From Pantoea brenneri (GTDB lineage: Bacteria > Pseudomonadota > Gammaproteobacteria > Enterobacterales > Enterobacteriaceae), in assembly GCA_002095305.1 (NCBI GenBank), contig MIEI01000005.1:38907-102906 (forward strand): DNA of 64,000 bases, written 5' to 3'. The translations under genes and the position numbers were made by a program. How positions within the stretch are numbered: the first letter of the stretch is position 1; every line of letters starts with the position of its first letter. Positions 37,992 to 48,233 of this stretch are shown here, piece after piece. The notes under the pieces are model-generated. The model was not told the DNA's origin. It did not search any database and worked only from the letters and a program-made list of their open reading frames with translations.

Positions 37992-39266
37992 ATGGATAAG
38001 TTATCTTATGCGTCTGAAAGCAGTACATCTGCCTGGTCCACCTACTTACAACAAATCGACCGGGTTGCGCCCTATTTAGGCGATCTTTCACGTTGGATAG
38101 ATACACTGCGTCATCCAAAACGTGCGTTGATTGTCGATATTCCTCTGCAAATGGACGATGGCTCAATCCGCCATTTCGAAGGCTATCGCGTACAGCACAA
38201 CCTTTCACGCGGTCCGGGCAAAGGCGGCATTCGCTACCATCCGGATGTTGATCTCAATGAGGTGATGGCGCTTTCCGCCTGGATGACCATCAAGTGTGCC
38301 GCAGTCAACCTGCCGTATGGTGGTGCTAAGGGCGGCATCCGCGTTGATCCTTTCAAACTGTCCGACGGTGAACTTGAGCGACTGACCCGCCGTTATACCA
38401 GCGAGATCGGCATCATCATCGGACCGCAAAAAGATATTCCTGCGCCAGACGTCGGCACTAACAGCAAAGTGATGGCGTGGATGATGGATACCTACTCTAT
38501 GAACCACGGCACTACGATTACCGGCGTTGTCACCGGTAAGCCGATTCACCTCGGTGGTTCGCTGGGTCGTGAAAAAGCCACTGGTCGCGGGGTGTTTATC
38601 ACCGGCCGTGAAGTGGCGCGTCGTGCCGGTATTGATATTGAAGGCGCCCGCGTTGCGGTGCAGGGCTTTGGTAACGTCGGCAGCGAAGCCGCCCGCCTGT
38701 TTAATGAGGCTGGCGCACGAGTGGTGGTGATTCAGGACCATACCGCGACACTGTTCAATGCCGACGGCATCGACATGGCTGCGCTGACTGAATGGCAGAT
38801 CGCCCATAAGCAGATTGCCGGCTATCCGGGCGCACAGACCATCGATAAAGAGGCGTTCTGGACCACGGAAATGGACATCCTGATCCCGGCGGCGCTGGAA
38901 GGTCAGATTACCCGCGAACGAGCCGAAATCCTGAGCTGCAAAATCGTGCTGGAAGGCGCTAACGGTCCGACCTATCCCGATGCTGACGATATGCTGGCGA
39001 CGCGCGGCATTATCGTGGTGCCGGATGTGGTCTGTAACGCCGGCGGCGTAACCGTCAGCTACTTCGAGTGGGTGCAGGACATGGCGAGCTTCTTCTGGAG
39101 CGAAGATGAGATCAACCGTCGTTCAGACAAGATCATGACCGATGCGATGGTCCACGTCTGGGAGAAAGCCAAAGAGAAAGATTGTTCACTGCGCACCGCA
39201 GCGTACATCGTGGCGTGTGAGCGCATTCTGATGGCGCGTAAAGATCGCGGTATCTATCCTGGCTAA
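37992..39266 (+). CDS. gdhA: Glutamate dehydrogenase
   Basis: A 424-aa Glu/Leu/Phe/Val dehydrogenase interconverting glutamate with 2-oxoglutarate and ammonia. The catalytic lysine is in [14 protein letters not shown], substrate residues in [12 protein letters not shown], and the Rossmann nucleotide loop is [14 protein letters not shown]. At 424 aa it is of the shorter, hexameric bacterial/archaeal type often using NAD+, unlike the 447-aa NADP enzyme of E. coli, so it may favour glutamate breakdown (inference). Confidence 0.93.
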   Translation: MDKLSYASESSTSAWSTYLQQIDRVAPYLGDLSRWIDTLRHPKRALIVDIPLQMDDGSIRHFEGYRVQHNLSRGPGKGGIRYHPDVDLNEVMALSAWMTIKCAAVNLPYGGAKGGIRVDPFKLSDGELERLTRRYTSEIGIIIGPQKDIPAPDVGTNSKVMAWMMDTYSMNHGTTITGVVTGKPIHLGGSLGREKATGRGVFITGREVARRAGIDIEGARVAVQGFGNVGSEAARLFNEAGARVVVIQDHTATLFNADGIDMAALTEWQIAHKQIAGYPGAQTIDKEAFWTTEMDILIPAALEGQITRERAEILSCKIVLEGANGPTYPDADDMLATRGIIVVPDVVCNAGGVTVSYFEWVQDMASFFWSEDEINRRSDKIMTDAMVHVWEKAKEKDCSLRTAAYIVACERILMARKDRGIYPG

Positions 39267-39273
39267 TCTGGCT

Positions 39274-39304
39274 GGCGCTGCCGTTACCGGCAGCGCCCGT
39301 TTTC
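39274..39304. terminator. Terminator between gdhA and the ROK gene
   Basis: GGCGCTGCCG-TTAC-CGGCAGCGCC then CGTTTT; it lies at the convergent 3' ends. Confidence 0.8.
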
Positions 39305-40478
39305 ACGCCTGCTTCATCAGCACCTGAAACTGAGGATTAAACTCGTCAAAGATCGGTAATGCGGCAGCGCCAAGCGCAGCGGTATCACTCCCGGTCATTC
39401 CTGTCTTCAGACGCATCGCATTGAGATAGCGCCCACGCACCGACTGATAAAGCGGCGGTAAACGGTGCACGATCTGTTCCAGTAACGGCGCTGGCATCAT
39501 CCCGCCAATAATCACCGCTTCAGCATCAAACACCGATTCCAGAATATTGATCGCCTGGCGCAACGGGATCAACACGCTGTCAATCCACGCCGCAAACCGT
39601 GCGGGTTCAATCTGCAACAGATCTTCCGGCAGCGCGCGCATCGGGTCGAGTCCGCAAAATTCGTAGGCGGCCTGGAGCGAGACGTAGCGTTCAAGGCAGC
39701 CCTGGTTACCGCAGTAACAGTCGCGTCCGCCTGGTTCAACCACTATGTGCCCTATCTCGCCGGCATTGTGGGCGTGGCCGGTATAGATGTGGCCATCGGT
39801 AAAGATCCCCGCGCCGAGACCGGTGCCAATGTAGAGATAGATAAATGAGTTGAGCTGGCGAGCAACGCCGTGAAAGCGTTCGCCGATGGCGGCTACCGTG
39901 GCATCGTTCTCCAGCGTGACCGGCAATCCGCTGAGGGCTCTGAGTTCGGCTTCGATATCAACCTGCTCCCAGCCGTTCAGGGTGGTGGGACCCACCGAGG
40001 AAATGCCCTCTACGCCAAACGGCCCCGGCATCACCACCCCAATGCCGAGAACTTTACTCCACTGCGCACCAAGAAAGGTACGCATCTCATCCAGCACACC
40101 AGCAATGCGCGCCAGAGTGGCAGCGGGCTGGGGCTTTTGCACCATAACGAGGCGGCGCAGGTGCACTTCGCCGCTGAGATCGACCAGCACCAGCAGCAGC
40201 GTCTGATGATCGAGATGAATGCCAATCGACCAGGCGCTGGTGGGATTCAGCGTTACCGGAATCGACGGCTGACCGCGTCCGCTACGGCGCGGCTGGCGAC
40301 TGGTCAGCAGTTCCGCCTGCTCCAGTTCCGCCACAATGTTAGAGACCGTCTGCGGCGTCAGCGCCGTCATGCGGGCCAGTTCTGCGCGCGTCAGTTCGCC
40401 ATGCAGACGAATGGCTTCAATCACCACGCGTCGATTGTGCGCCCGCGCATGTTCAAGGTTAGTGCCCGAGGTTGTCAT
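39303..40478 (-). CDS. ROK-family transcriptional repressor
   Basis: A 391-aa NagC/Mlc-type regulator. The N-terminal winged HTH is at about 10-70 (GELTRAELARMTALTPQTVSNIVAEL, core ARMTALTPQTVSNIV). The ROK sugar-binding domain contains the zinc motif CYCGNQGCLERY and GHAHNAGEIGHIVVEPGG. Start 40478 is preferred (GGA seven bases before); ATG 40490 is possible. It is divergent from a sugar ABC operon and presumably represses it until the sugar binds. Confidence 0.88.
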   Translation of the reverse strand: MTTSGTNLEHARAHNRRVVIEAIRLHGELTRAELARMTALTPQTVSNIVAELEQAELLTSRQPRRSGRGQPSIPVTLNPTSAWSIGIHLDHQTLLLVLVDLSGEVHLRRLVMVQKPQPAATLARIAGVLDEMRTFLGAQWSKVLGIGVVMPGPFGVEGISSVGPTTLNGWEQVDIEAELRALSGLPVTLENDATVAAIGERFHGVARQLNSFIYLYIGTGLGAGIFTDGHIYTGHAHNAGEIGHIVVEPGGRDCYCGNQGCLERYVSLQAAYEFCGLDPMRALPEDLLQIEPARFAAWIDSVLIPLRQAINILESVFDAEAVIIGGMMPAPLLEQIVHRLPPLYQSVRGRYLNAMRLKTGMTGSDTAALGAAALPIFDEFNPQFQVLMKQA

Positions 40479-40713
40479 GTTGTTTTCCATTACAGCGGGA
40501 CCGACAGTATTAGTCCCTGTGGCGGCGCGGGCAAATAATATCTTTGATCCTGCACACAAATCCGGGCGAACAGGATAGGCAGTTTTAGCGTAAAAGCGCA
40601 GTCTGAGTTTCAGCGTTGTTACGGCATTGTTTCATCCGCTGCGATTTTTGTGGCACGCCGTTTGCTTATTACTTTCCAGGCCAGTGCAATAACTGCCCCA
40701 GATTACGCCCCTG

Positions 40714-40738
40714 ATTAAATCAATCAAATTGATTTAAT
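40714..40738 (+). promoter_or_regulatory. Candidate operator of the sugar ABC operon
   Basis: Perfect 11-bp dyad ATTAAATCAAT-CAA-ATTGATTTAAT in the divergent region, 37 bases before the binding-protein gene. It is the obvious binding site for the ROK regulator. Confidence 0.55.
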
Positions 40739-40774
40739 TAATCGACATCCTGTTGCTGCATAGTGGAGAAGATC

Positions 40775-42022
40775 ATGTCACAGCGTTTTACCCCTCAACT
40801 CAAAGCGGGCGTTGCCGCCCTGCTGATGCTCAGCGCCGGCAGTGCGGTAGCGGCCAGCCAGATCAATGCCCTGTTTATGACTCAGGCGGCCTACAGCGAA
40901 AATGATATTCGCGCCATGACGCAGAATTTTCAAAAGCAGCATCCGGATGTCAGCGTCAATCTGGAGTTTGTGCCGTATGAAGCGCTGCACGACAAGATTG
41001 TTGCGGCGCGCGGTGCCGGTGGCAATGGTTACGATGTGGTGCTGTTCGATGCCATCTGGCCGGCTGAGTTTACCCGTTTCGATCTGCTGCAGGATGTGAG
41101 CGCCCGCATCACGCCGGAAGAGAAAGATAAAGTTTTCCCGGGCGCGATGAACACGGTGATCTATAAGGGCAAAACCCTGGGAATGCCGTGGATTCTGGAT
41201 ACTAAATATCTCTACTACAACAAGGCGATGCTGAGCAAAGCGGGCATCACCACCCCGCCACAGACCTGGCAGCAGGTGCTGGACGACGCAAAAATCATCA
41301 AGCAGAAAAAAATCGTTAACTATCCGCTGGTCTGGAGCTGGTCGCAGGCCGAAGCGCTGGTGTGTGACTACACCACACTGGTGTCGGGCTTTGGCGGCCA
41401 GTTCTATCAAAACGGTAAGCTCAACTTCTCCAGTCCGGCCTCGCTTAAAGCGTTAAACCTGATGAAAAGTTCACTCGACGACGGACTGAGTAATCCGGCT
41501 TCACGCGAGTATCTGGAAGAAGATGTGCGTAAATCCTTCTCCAACGGTGATGCAGCGTTCGCGCTCAACTGGACCTATATGTACAACATGGCCAACGACC
41601 CTAAGCAGAGTAAGGTGGCGGGCGACGTTGGCATCATGCCAGCGCCAGGTGATGCGCCGGGCCAGGCGGGCGGCGTAAACGGCTCAATGGGTCTGGGTAT
41701 CGCCAAAGGCAGCACCCATCCGGAGCAGGCATGGCAGTACATTCAGTATATGACCTCACAGCCGGTACAGAATCAGTACGCCCGCCTCAGCCTGCCAATC
41801 TGGAAATCGTCTTATCAGGACCCGGCGGTGAAAAAAGATCAGGAGAGCCTGATCGCTGCGGCTGATAAGTCACTAAACGTGATGCTGTCACGTCCGGAAA
41901 CGGCCGACTATTCGCGTCTCTCGAACCAGCTTCAGCAGCAGTTGCAGCAGGTGTTACTGGGTAAAACCACGGCCCAGGATGCGATGGCGGCGGTGGATAA
42001 AAGCGCTGCGCGTCTGCGTTAA
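40775..42022 (+). CDS. Sugar ABC transporter substrate-binding protein (family 1)
   Basis: A 415-aa MalE/UgpB-class periplasmic receptor with a signal peptide (cleavage near AVA). Start 40775 follows GGAGAAGATC. Blocks: VSVNLEFVPYEALHDKIVAA (part), YDVVLFDAIWPAEF, MPWILDTKYLYYNKAML and GGVNGSMGLGIAKGSTHPEQ. First gene of SBP-permease-permease-kinase-ATPase. Ligand unknown; a mono- or disaccharide. Confidence 0.9.
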   Translation: MSQRFTPQLKAGVAALLMLSAGSAVAASQINALFMTQAAYSENDIRAMTQNFQKQHPDVSVNLEFVPYEALHDKIVAARGAGGNGYDVVLFDAIWPAEFTRFDLLQDVSARITPEEKDKVFPGAMNTVIYKGKTLGMPWILDTKYLYYNKAMLSKAGITTPPQTWQQVLDDAKIIKQKKIVNYPLVWSWSQAEALVCDYTTLVSGFGGQFYQNGKLNFSSPASLKALNLMKSSLDDGLSNPASREYLEEDVRKSFSNGDAAFALNWTYMYNMANDPKQSKVAGDVGIMPAPGDAPGQAGGVNGSMGLGIAKGSTHPEQAWQYIQYMTSQPVQNQYARLSLPIWKSSYQDPAVKKDQESLIAAADKSLNVMLSRPETADYSRLSNQLQQQLQQVLLGKTTAQDAMAAVDKSAARLR

Positions 42023-42031
42023 GGAGTCATG

Positions 42032-42940
42032 ATGCTGAGTTTGCGTCAACGCGAACAGCGTCAGGCATGGGTGCTGCTGGCACCCATGCTGCTGGTGATG
42101 CTGCTGCTTACCGCCTGGCCTTTGTTGCGCACCATCTGGCTGAGTTTTACTGATGCTGCGCTGATTGGCAGCGGGGAAACGCCAGGCTGGATCGGACTGG
42201 AAAACTACGTTTACGCGCTGAGCGATCCCGACTTTCGGGCATCGATTGGCCGTACGCTTTATTTCACCCTCGTCTCGGTGACCTTTGAAGGCGTGATTGG
42301 CGTGCTGGTGGCGTTGCTGCTTAACCAGAAGTTTGCCGGACGCAATATCCTGCGGGTGCTGGTGATTCTGCCGTGGGCGCTGCCAACCATCGTCAACGCG
42401 ATGATGTGGCGGCTTAACTTCAACCCGGACTATGGCAGCATCAACGCCCTGCTCAGCCAGCTGGGTATTATCGACGGTTACCGCAGCTGGCTGGGCTCAC
42501 CGGATGCCGCGCTCAATGCGGTAATGTTCGCGGATATCTGGAAGAACTATCCGCTGGTGACGCTGCTGGTGCTGGCTGCGCTGCAATCGATTCCGGAGGA
42601 TCTGTTTGAAGCTGCCAGACTGGATGGGGCTTCCGCCTGGCGCCGCTTCCGGGCGATCACCTTCCCGGCGATCGTCGCCCCGCTTGGGGTGGCGCTGGTC
42701 CTGCGCACCATTGATGCCTTTAAGATCTTCGACATTATCTACGTAATGACGCGCGGCGGGCCGGTAGACAGCACCAAGACCCTGAGCTTCTTCGTTTATC
42801 AGGAATCCTTTAGTTATCTGCGAGCCGGCAGCGGTGCGGCCTATGCGATGCTGATGACCCTGATGTGCGCCCTGCTGATCACCCTCTATCTGTTGATGTT
42901 ATGGCGTCAGCGCCGTCGGAGTTCTGCTTATGAAAACTAA
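42032..42940 (+). CDS. Sugar ABC transporter permease (MalF type)
   Basis: A 302-aa CUT1-family membrane protein with six helices. The EAA loop reads EAARLDGASAWRRFRAITFP. Start 42032 is five bases from AAGGAG; ATG 42029 is an equal-frame alternative. Overlaps the next permease by 11 bases. Confidence 0.92.
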   Translation: MLSLRQREQRQAWVLLAPMLLVMLLLTAWPLLRTIWLSFTDAALIGSGETPGWIGLENYVYALSDPDFRASIGRTLYFTLVSVTFEGVIGVLVALLLNQKFAGRNILRVLVILPWALPTIVNAMMWRLNFNPDYGSINALLSQLGIIDGYRSWLGSPDAALNAVMFADIWKNYPLVTLLVLAALQSIPEDLFEAARLDGASAWRRFRAITFPAIVAPLGVALVLRTIDAFKIFDIIYVMTRGGPVDSTKTLSFFVYQESFSYLRAGSGAAYAMLMTLMCALLITLYLLMLWRQRRRSSAYEN

Positions 42941-43769
42941 ACTGCGGCGGGTGTTGCGCTATGGCGCGGCGCTGCTGGTGGCGATCACTATTCTGGCCCC
43001 GATGGGCTGGCTGTTCCTGATGAGCGTCAGTTCTGCCAGCGATCTGTCGCGCGTCCCGCTCGAGTGGCTGCCCCGGCAGTGGGATTTTAGCCGCTATCAC
43101 GGATTGGTGTCGCTGGCACCGAATCAGCCGGGCAACATCTTTCTGCATGCGCTGGGCAACAGCCTGCTGGTCGCCAGCGTAGCAACCGCCATCTCCCTGC
43201 TACTGGCTATTCCGGCGGCCTTCAGCTTCTCCCGTTACGCCGGTCGCGACGGCTGGCTGTTTGGCGCGCTGGCCATCTACATGGTGCCGCCGGTGGCTTT
43301 CGTGCTGCCGCTCTACTTCCTGCTCCAGCAACTGGATCTGCTGAATACCCGGCCTGGCCTGGTGATGGTCTACTGCTCGCTGATCCTGCCGTTTCTCACC
43401 TGGATGCTGAAGAACCAGTTCGATTCGCTGCCACGTGATATCGAGCAGGCCGCCCGCCTCGATGGTCTGCGCTTCTGGCAGGTGCTGCTGCGCATTACCC
43501 TGCCGCTGGCGAAGCCGGTTCTGGGCGCGGCCGCGCTGTTTGGCTGGCTGCTGGCGTGGGATGAGTTTTTCTATGCGCTGCTGTTTACCAGCAATATTTC
43601 GGCCCAGACGCTACCGGTTGCCATTGCCGGCTTTACGGCCGGACGGGCCACCGATGACGGGCTGATCGCCGCTATCGGCATTCTGGCCTCGGTGCCGCCA
43701 CTGTTTATTGCCATCTGGCTGCAGAAGACGCTGGTTAGCGGTCTGGCCAGTGGGGGAAGTAAGGGATAA
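42930..43769 (+). CDS. Sugar ABC transporter permease (MalG type)
   Basis: A 279-aa partner permease with six helices; the EAA loop is EQAARLDGLRFWQVLLRITL followed by PLAKP. It ends two bases before the kinase gene, so the operon is tightly packed. Confidence 0.92.
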   Translation: MKTKLRRVLRYGAALLVAITILAPMGWLFLMSVSSASDLSRVPLEWLPRQWDFSRYHGLVSLAPNQPGNIFLHALGNSLLVASVATAISLLLAIPAAFSFSRYAGRDGWLFGALAIYMVPPVAFVLPLYFLLQQLDLLNTRPGLVMVYCSLILPFLTWMLKNQFDSLPRDIEQAARLDGLRFWQVLLRITLPLAKPVLGAAALFGWLLAWDEFFYALLFTSNISAQTLPVAIAGFTAGRATDDGLIAAIGILASVPPLFIAIWLQKTLVSGLASGGSKG

Positions 43770-43771
43770 CG

Positions 43772-44719
43772 ATGCTAAACACGACTTCATCCACGCTTTA
43801 CGTGGTGGGCAATATCAATGTGGATTTGATTATGGGCACGCTGAGCGACTGGCCACAGCGTGGTACCGAAGTGATGCTGCAACACAGCGAACTGCGTCCG
43901 GGCGGCTCAGCCGGTAACTGTGCGCTGGCGCTGGAGGCGATGCAGGTGCCGCACCGCGCTATCGCCAATCAGGGCGATGACGGATTCAGCCACTGGCTCG
44001 CCAGTCATTTCCCGCACAGTGCGGCGCACTGGCCACGCTATCGCTGTGAAACCTCGCTGACGGTGGGCGTCACCCATCCTGACAACGAACGTTCGTTTAT
44101 CAGCAACTTTGGCCATATCACGCAAATGACCGCTGCGGATGTGCTGAACCAGCTGCCCGCGCAGGCCGTACCGGGCGATATCGTTCTGCTGTGCGGCACC
44201 TTTCTCTGCCTGGAACTCTATCAGGCGTATCCGGCGCTGCTGGCGGCGCTACAGCAACGGGGTTTTGCTGTGGCGGTCGATACCGGCTGGCCCCCCACCG
44301 GCTGGCATGATGAGCTTCGCCAGCAGGTTCATCGCTGGTTAGCCGATTGCGACTGGCTGCTGCTGAACGAAGTTGAAACGCTCGGCTTAGCCAACGGCGC
44401 ATCCGTGGAGCAAAGCGCGGTTCAGCTGGCGGCCCGGCTCAGTGGTCGCGGTGGCTGTGTGGTGAAAAGCGGTGCGGACGGCGCGCGGTTGTGGTCTGCC
44501 ACCGGGACGCTGCACGTGGCGGCGCAACCGGTGACGGTGGTTGATACCATCGGCGCCGGAGACAGTTTCAACGCCGGTTTTCTTGCCGCGCTGCTTTACC
44601 GCCAGCCAACGCAGACCGCGCTGCGCTGGGGCATAGATGTCGCCTCTCTGGCGATCAGCAGTTCACCGCGCCGTTATCCCGACTGGCAACAACTCCAACT
44701 TTCACATGAGGTGCGCTAA
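43772..44719 (+). CDS. PfkB-family sugar kinase
   Basis: A 315-aa ribokinase-like kinase. Motif 1 is LRPGGSAGNCALALEAM and motif 2, with the catalytic Asp, is DTIGAGDSFNAGFLAALL. It lies between permease and ATPase genes of the importer, so it probably phosphorylates the imported sugar or its product. Confidence 0.9.
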   Translation: MLNTTSSTLYVVGNINVDLIMGTLSDWPQRGTEVMLQHSELRPGGSAGNCALALEAMQVPHRAIANQGDDGFSHWLASHFPHSAAHWPRYRCETSLTVGVTHPDNERSFISNFGHITQMTAADVLNQLPAQAVPGDIVLLCGTFLCLELYQAYPALLAALQQRGFAVAVDTGWPPTGWHDELRQQVHRWLADCDWLLLNEVETLGLANGASVEQSAVQLAARLSGRGGCVVKSGADGARLWSATGTLHVAAQPVTVVDTIGAGDSFNAGFLAALLYRQPTQTALRWGIDVASLAISSSPRRYPDWQQLQLSHEVR

Positions 44720-44721
44720 TT

Positions 44722-45804
44722 ATGGCCAGTGTTGAACTTGTACAGGTGGCTAAGCGCTACGGTAAGCAGAGCGTGCTGCACCCGCTGGATCTCACCATCC
44801 CCGACGGCAGTTTTACCGTGCTGGTTGGTCCCTCCGGCTGCGGTAAATCAACCTTATTGCGTTTGCTGGCGGGGCTGGATAGCGTCTCTGACGGGGCGAT
44901 CATGCTCGATAAAAAACGCATCAACGACCTCGATCCCGCTGACCGCGATATCGCCATGGTATTCCAGAGCTATGCGCTCTATCCGCACCTGACGGTAGCA
45001 GAGAATCTGGCCTTCCATATGCAGGTTAAAAAGGTGGCGCGCGAGGAGCAGAAAAGCAAGATCGCCCGCATTGCCGGCATCCTCGGCATCGGACAGCTGT
45101 TGCAACGTTATCCACGGGCGCTATCGGGCGGCCAGCGGCAGCGTGTGGCGATGGGACGCGCGATGGTGCGTAATCCGCAGGTGTTTCTGTTCGATGAACC
45201 GCTGTCTAACCTTGATGCGCAGTTACGCATGGAGCTGCGTGCCGAGATCAAATCGCTGCACCAGCGTTTTAAAACCACCATGGTGTATGTTACGCACGAT
45301 CAGGTCGAGGCGATGACGCTGGCGGATCAGATTGTAGTGATGAAGGATGGCGTTATCGTGCAACAGGGCGCACCGCTGGCGATCTACGATCGTCCGGTGA
45401 ATACCTTTGTGGCACGCTTTATCGGTTCGCCGCCGATGAATCTGCTGGATGCGCAGTTTCAGCCGCGTGATGGCGTGCCGGGCGTGCTGTGTGGTCAACA
45501 GTGGCTGCCGTTACCACCCCGCTGGCACCGTGCGGCGGGTGAGCAGCCGGACCAGCCGGTGACGCTCGGCGTGCGGCCTCACGATTTAATCAGCGATGCG
45601 GGTGGTCAGCCAGCCGATGTCAGTATCGTTGAGATTACCGGCGAGTCGACGCTGCTGCATCTGAACTGGCAGGGTTTCGCCCTGCATATGCAACAGAGCG
45701 GGCGCAGCGAGGCGACGCCGGGCGGGACATTGCCGGTCACCGTCAATCCGGACAAGATGCATCTGTTCGATGCGCACAGCGGTGAGCGCCTGACCGAACA
45801 GTAA
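44722..45804 (+). CDS. Sugar ABC transporter ATPase (MsmK/UgpC type)
   Basis: A 360-aa CUT1 ATPase. Walker A GPSGCGKST, signature LSGGQRQRVAMGRAMVRNP, Walker B VFLFDEPLSNLD, and a C-terminal TOBE/MOI domain (about 240-360). Last gene of the operon, starting two bases after the kinase. Confidence 0.95.
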   Translation: MASVELVQVAKRYGKQSVLHPLDLTIPDGSFTVLVGPSGCGKSTLLRLLAGLDSVSDGAIMLDKKRINDLDPADRDIAMVFQSYALYPHLTVAENLAFHMQVKKVAREEQKSKIARIAGILGIGQLLQRYPRALSGGQRQRVAMGRAMVRNPQVFLFDEPLSNLDAQLRMELRAEIKSLHQRFKTTMVYVTHDQVEAMTLADQIVVMKDGVIVQQGAPLAIYDRPVNTFVARFIGSPPMNLLDAQFQPRDGVPGVLCGQQWLPLPPRWHRAAGEQPDQPVTLGVRPHDLISDAGGQPADVSIVEITGESTLLHLNWQGFALHMQQSGRSEATPGGTLPVTVNPDKMHLFDAHSGERLTEQ

Positions 45805-45811
45805 TCAATAA

Positions 45812-45834
45812 AAAACCCGCCAACGGCGGGTTTT
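45812..45834. terminator. Bidirectional terminator after the sugar ABC operon
   Basis: AAAACCCGCC-AAC-GGCGGGTTTT; shared with the convergent chemoreceptor gene. Confidence 0.88.
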
Positions 45835-45855
45835 CTTTATCATCAGCGGATTACG

Positions 45856-47796
45856 TTAAGCCAGATGGAACTGCTCGACCGTTTGCGCCAGCTGTTGCGC
45901 CTGGTCTTCCAGTGAGCTGGCCGCGGCCGACATCTGCTGCACCAGCGCGGCGTTCTGCTGGGTGGTGCCATCCATTTCGTTAACGGCAATCGTCACCTGG
46001 GTAATGCCGCGCGCCTGCTCATCCGAGGCGGAAACGATCTCCCCGATAATGCCCTGCACCGAATTAACCGCCTGCGTCATCTCCTGCATGGTCTTACCGG
46101 CATCGTTCACCAGCCTGACGCCGCTTTCAACCCGTACGCTTGACTCCTCGATCAGTGCCGCGATCTCCTTGACCGCACTGGCGCTGCGCTGCGCCAGATT
46201 ACGCACTTCAGATGCCACCACCGCAAAGCCACGGCCCTGCTCGCCAGCGCGTGCCGCTTCCACCGCAGCGTTGAGCGCCAGAATATTGGTCTGGAAGGCG
46301 ATGCTGTTGATCATGGTGGTGATGTCGCCGATCTTCTTCGAACTGTCATCGATCTGCGCCATGGTCTGGACCACCTGGCCCACCAGCGTGGCGCCACGGC
46401 TGGCGATGTGGGTGGCATTTTCCGTCAGGCTGGTTGCCTGCTGCGCATTATCCGCATTCAGGCGGATGGTGGCGCTGATCTGCTCCATACTGGCGGCGGT
46501 CTGCTCCAGCGCGGCCGCCTGCTGCTCGGTACGGGATGCCAGGTTGAGGTTGCCGCTGGCAATTTCTCCCGCGCCCTGACGCACCGATTCGCTGGCATCT
46601 TTAATCTGGCCGACGATTTGTCGCAGCTGACTTTGCATGGTTTCCAGCGCGAAGAACAGGCTGCTGCGGTCGCCGGCTTTGATAACGATGGCATTGTCGA
46701 GTTTGCCATCCGCTACCGCCAGCGCGATTTTAGCCGCCTCAATCGGTTCGCCACCAATCGGACGTAATACTTTACGGCTGAACAGCAGGCCCAGCACCGT
46801 TCCGACCAGCAGAATGCTGACGATCATCAGGCCAATCGCCCAGCTCAGCTGACGGTTAGCGGCGGCCATCACCTGACTCACCGGCGCCACCACCCCGAGG
46901 TACCAGGGTTTATCGCTGTCGCCAATAATCACCGGTTGCCAGGTCATCAACGCCTCTTCTCCCAGCACTGAATCAAAATGCTGCACCACGCCCGAAGTGA
47001 AATGATCGGTTTCCCCTTTCCACGGCTTACCGGCCTCATCTTTGACCGGCGATGACACCACCTTTCCACCATTGGAGAGCAGCAGCGCATAGCCGCTTCC
47101 CTGCCAGGGTTTGATTTGATTCACCTTCTGCTGTAATGACGCGAGTGAAATATCGGAGGTGACAATCGCCTTCAGCGTGCCCTGTTCGATTATTGCCGCC
47201 GCGACCGAGGTCAGTAAGGTCGGCACGCCGTTATAGGCATAGCTGTAAGGCTCGATCAGGGTATCTTTCTTCGATTGCTGCGGGATTTGATAGTAATCAC
47301 CCTGACCTGGCGTCAGGATTGAGAGCAGAGGATGCATGGCGAATTGACCCGCCTGATCGCGGTCAACAAACCAGGCGTAACGCCCCTGTGGAGCCTGGCC
47401 CGGCTGGTTCACGAATTCGGCATCGCGACCATCGAAGGCGTTCGGTTCAAAGATCACAGACATCGACAGATAGTCGGGATTGGCCCGCAGTGAATATTCC
47501 ATGATCTTATCGACCACTTTGCGGTCGGTAATACCGGCATGGGGTAAAGCGATCAGGCTTTGTCCCAGATGGCTGGCCACGTCACGCGCATGACTCAGCT
47601 CCTGTTGCACCTGTAAGCCGCGGCTTTGGGCAATCTGCTGCAGATACTTCTCTGCCAGCGCCTTCTGCTCTTTGCCTGACTGCCAGCTAAGGACACCGAT
47701 CGTCACGGTAAATCCCAGCATAATGGTCAAGCCGCCGGTAATGAGCATCTGCGCTCGGGTACTCATTTTCTTTTTATCTTTTAACTGACTGGCCAT
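45856..47796 (-). CDS. Methyl-accepting chemotaxis protein with dCache sensor
   Basis: A 646-aa chemoreceptor: cytosolic start [10 protein letters not shown], helix 1 at about 15-35, a large periplasmic dCache-type domain (about 40-285), helix 2 (about 290-315), HAMP, and a cytoplasmic signalling hairpin containing [20 protein letters not shown]. It ends VEQFHLA, without the CheR/CheB-tethering NWETF tail. dCache domains often bind amino acids. Start 47796 follows AGGGGA. A sigma-28 promoter lies upstream. Confidence 0.93.
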   Translation of the reverse strand: MASQLKDKKKMSTRAQMLITGGLTIMLGFTVTIGVLSWQSGKEQKALAEKYLQQIAQSRGLQVQQELSHARDVASHLGQSLIALPHAGITDRKVVDKIMEYSLRANPDYLSMSVIFEPNAFDGRDAEFVNQPGQAPQGRYAWFVDRDQAGQFAMHPLLSILTPGQGDYYQIPQQSKKDTLIEPYSYAYNGVPTLLTSVAAAIIEQGTLKAIVTSDISLASLQQKVNQIKPWQGSGYALLLSNGGKVVSSPVKDEAGKPWKGETDHFTSGVVQHFDSVLGEEALMTWQPVIIGDSDKPWYLGVVAPVSQVMAAANRQLSWAIGLMIVSILLVGTVLGLLFSRKVLRPIGGEPIEAAKIALAVADGKLDNAIVIKAGDRSSLFFALETMQSQLRQIVGQIKDASESVRQGAGEIASGNLNLASRTEQQAAALEQTAASMEQISATIRLNADNAQQATSLTENATHIASRGATLVGQVVQTMAQIDDSSKKIGDITTMINSIAFQTNILALNAAVEAARAGEQGRGFAVVASEVRNLAQRSASAVKEIAALIEESSVRVESGVRLVNDAGKTMQEMTQAVNSVQGIIGEIVSASDEQARGITQVTIAVNEMDGTTQQNAALVQQMSAAASSLEDQAQQLAQTVEQFHLA

Positions 47797-47859
47797 GTTG
47801 ATTCCCCTGGAATTTACCTTTTCGCGACCTCCCTGTGGTTCTGGTGCTCCTGACATCAT

Positions 47860-47886
47860 CTATCGGCGCCGTTTTTTTGAACTTTA
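47860..47886 (-). promoter_or_regulatory. Sigma-28 (FliA) promoter of the chemoreceptor
   Basis: Minus strand TAAAGTTC-N11-GCCGATAG; the FliA consensus is TAAAGTTT-N11-GCCGATAA. Spacing is exact, and it sits about 65 bases before the start codon. Confidence 0.85.
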
Positions 47887-48071
47887 ATTACGCAACCGGC
47901 TGGAGTGTGCGGGTCAGACCGGATGATAAAAGCGGGAAGTTGATCGCAAAGGGGTTATGGCGACAGCAATGAATCTGTTTAATTTGATCTAAAACAATAC
48001 CGGCAGCCGTCACTAATGTCAGTTTATGTAAACAGACGTTGTTGTTCCCTCATCACGGTGGAGAAAAATCA

Positions 48072-48176
48072 ATGACCGGTAAAATTGGCTTAGCAGGCGG
48101 TATGATCATCTGGTTAGCGTATGTCGCCTGGATTGTTCACTACTACTCAGACACCTTTTTGCAATTCTCCCGCTAA
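48072..48176 (+). CDS. Small single-pass membrane protein, 34 aa
   Basis: ATG preceded by GGTGGAGAAAAATCA (GGAG ribosome site), 34 codons, then a terminator at once. The protein has one hydrophobic helix (about residues 5-23: IGLAGGMIIWLAYVAWIV) and an aromatic-rich tail (HYYSDTFLQFSR). I do not recognise the family. The ribosome site, membrane helix and dedicated terminator together make it a likely real gene. Confidence 0.68.
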   Translation: MTGKIGLAGGMIIWLAYVAWIVHYYSDTFLQFSR

Positions 48177-48180
48177 ACAG

Positions 48181-48208
48181 ACAGGACCTCGGGTCCTGTT
48201 TTCTTTTG
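48181..48208 (+). terminator. Terminator of the 34-aa gene
   Basis: CAGGACC-TCG-GGTCCTG followed by TTTTCTTTT. Confidence 0.85.
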
Positions 48209-48233
48209 TGTCTCGTGGCTGACAAAGTGGTCT

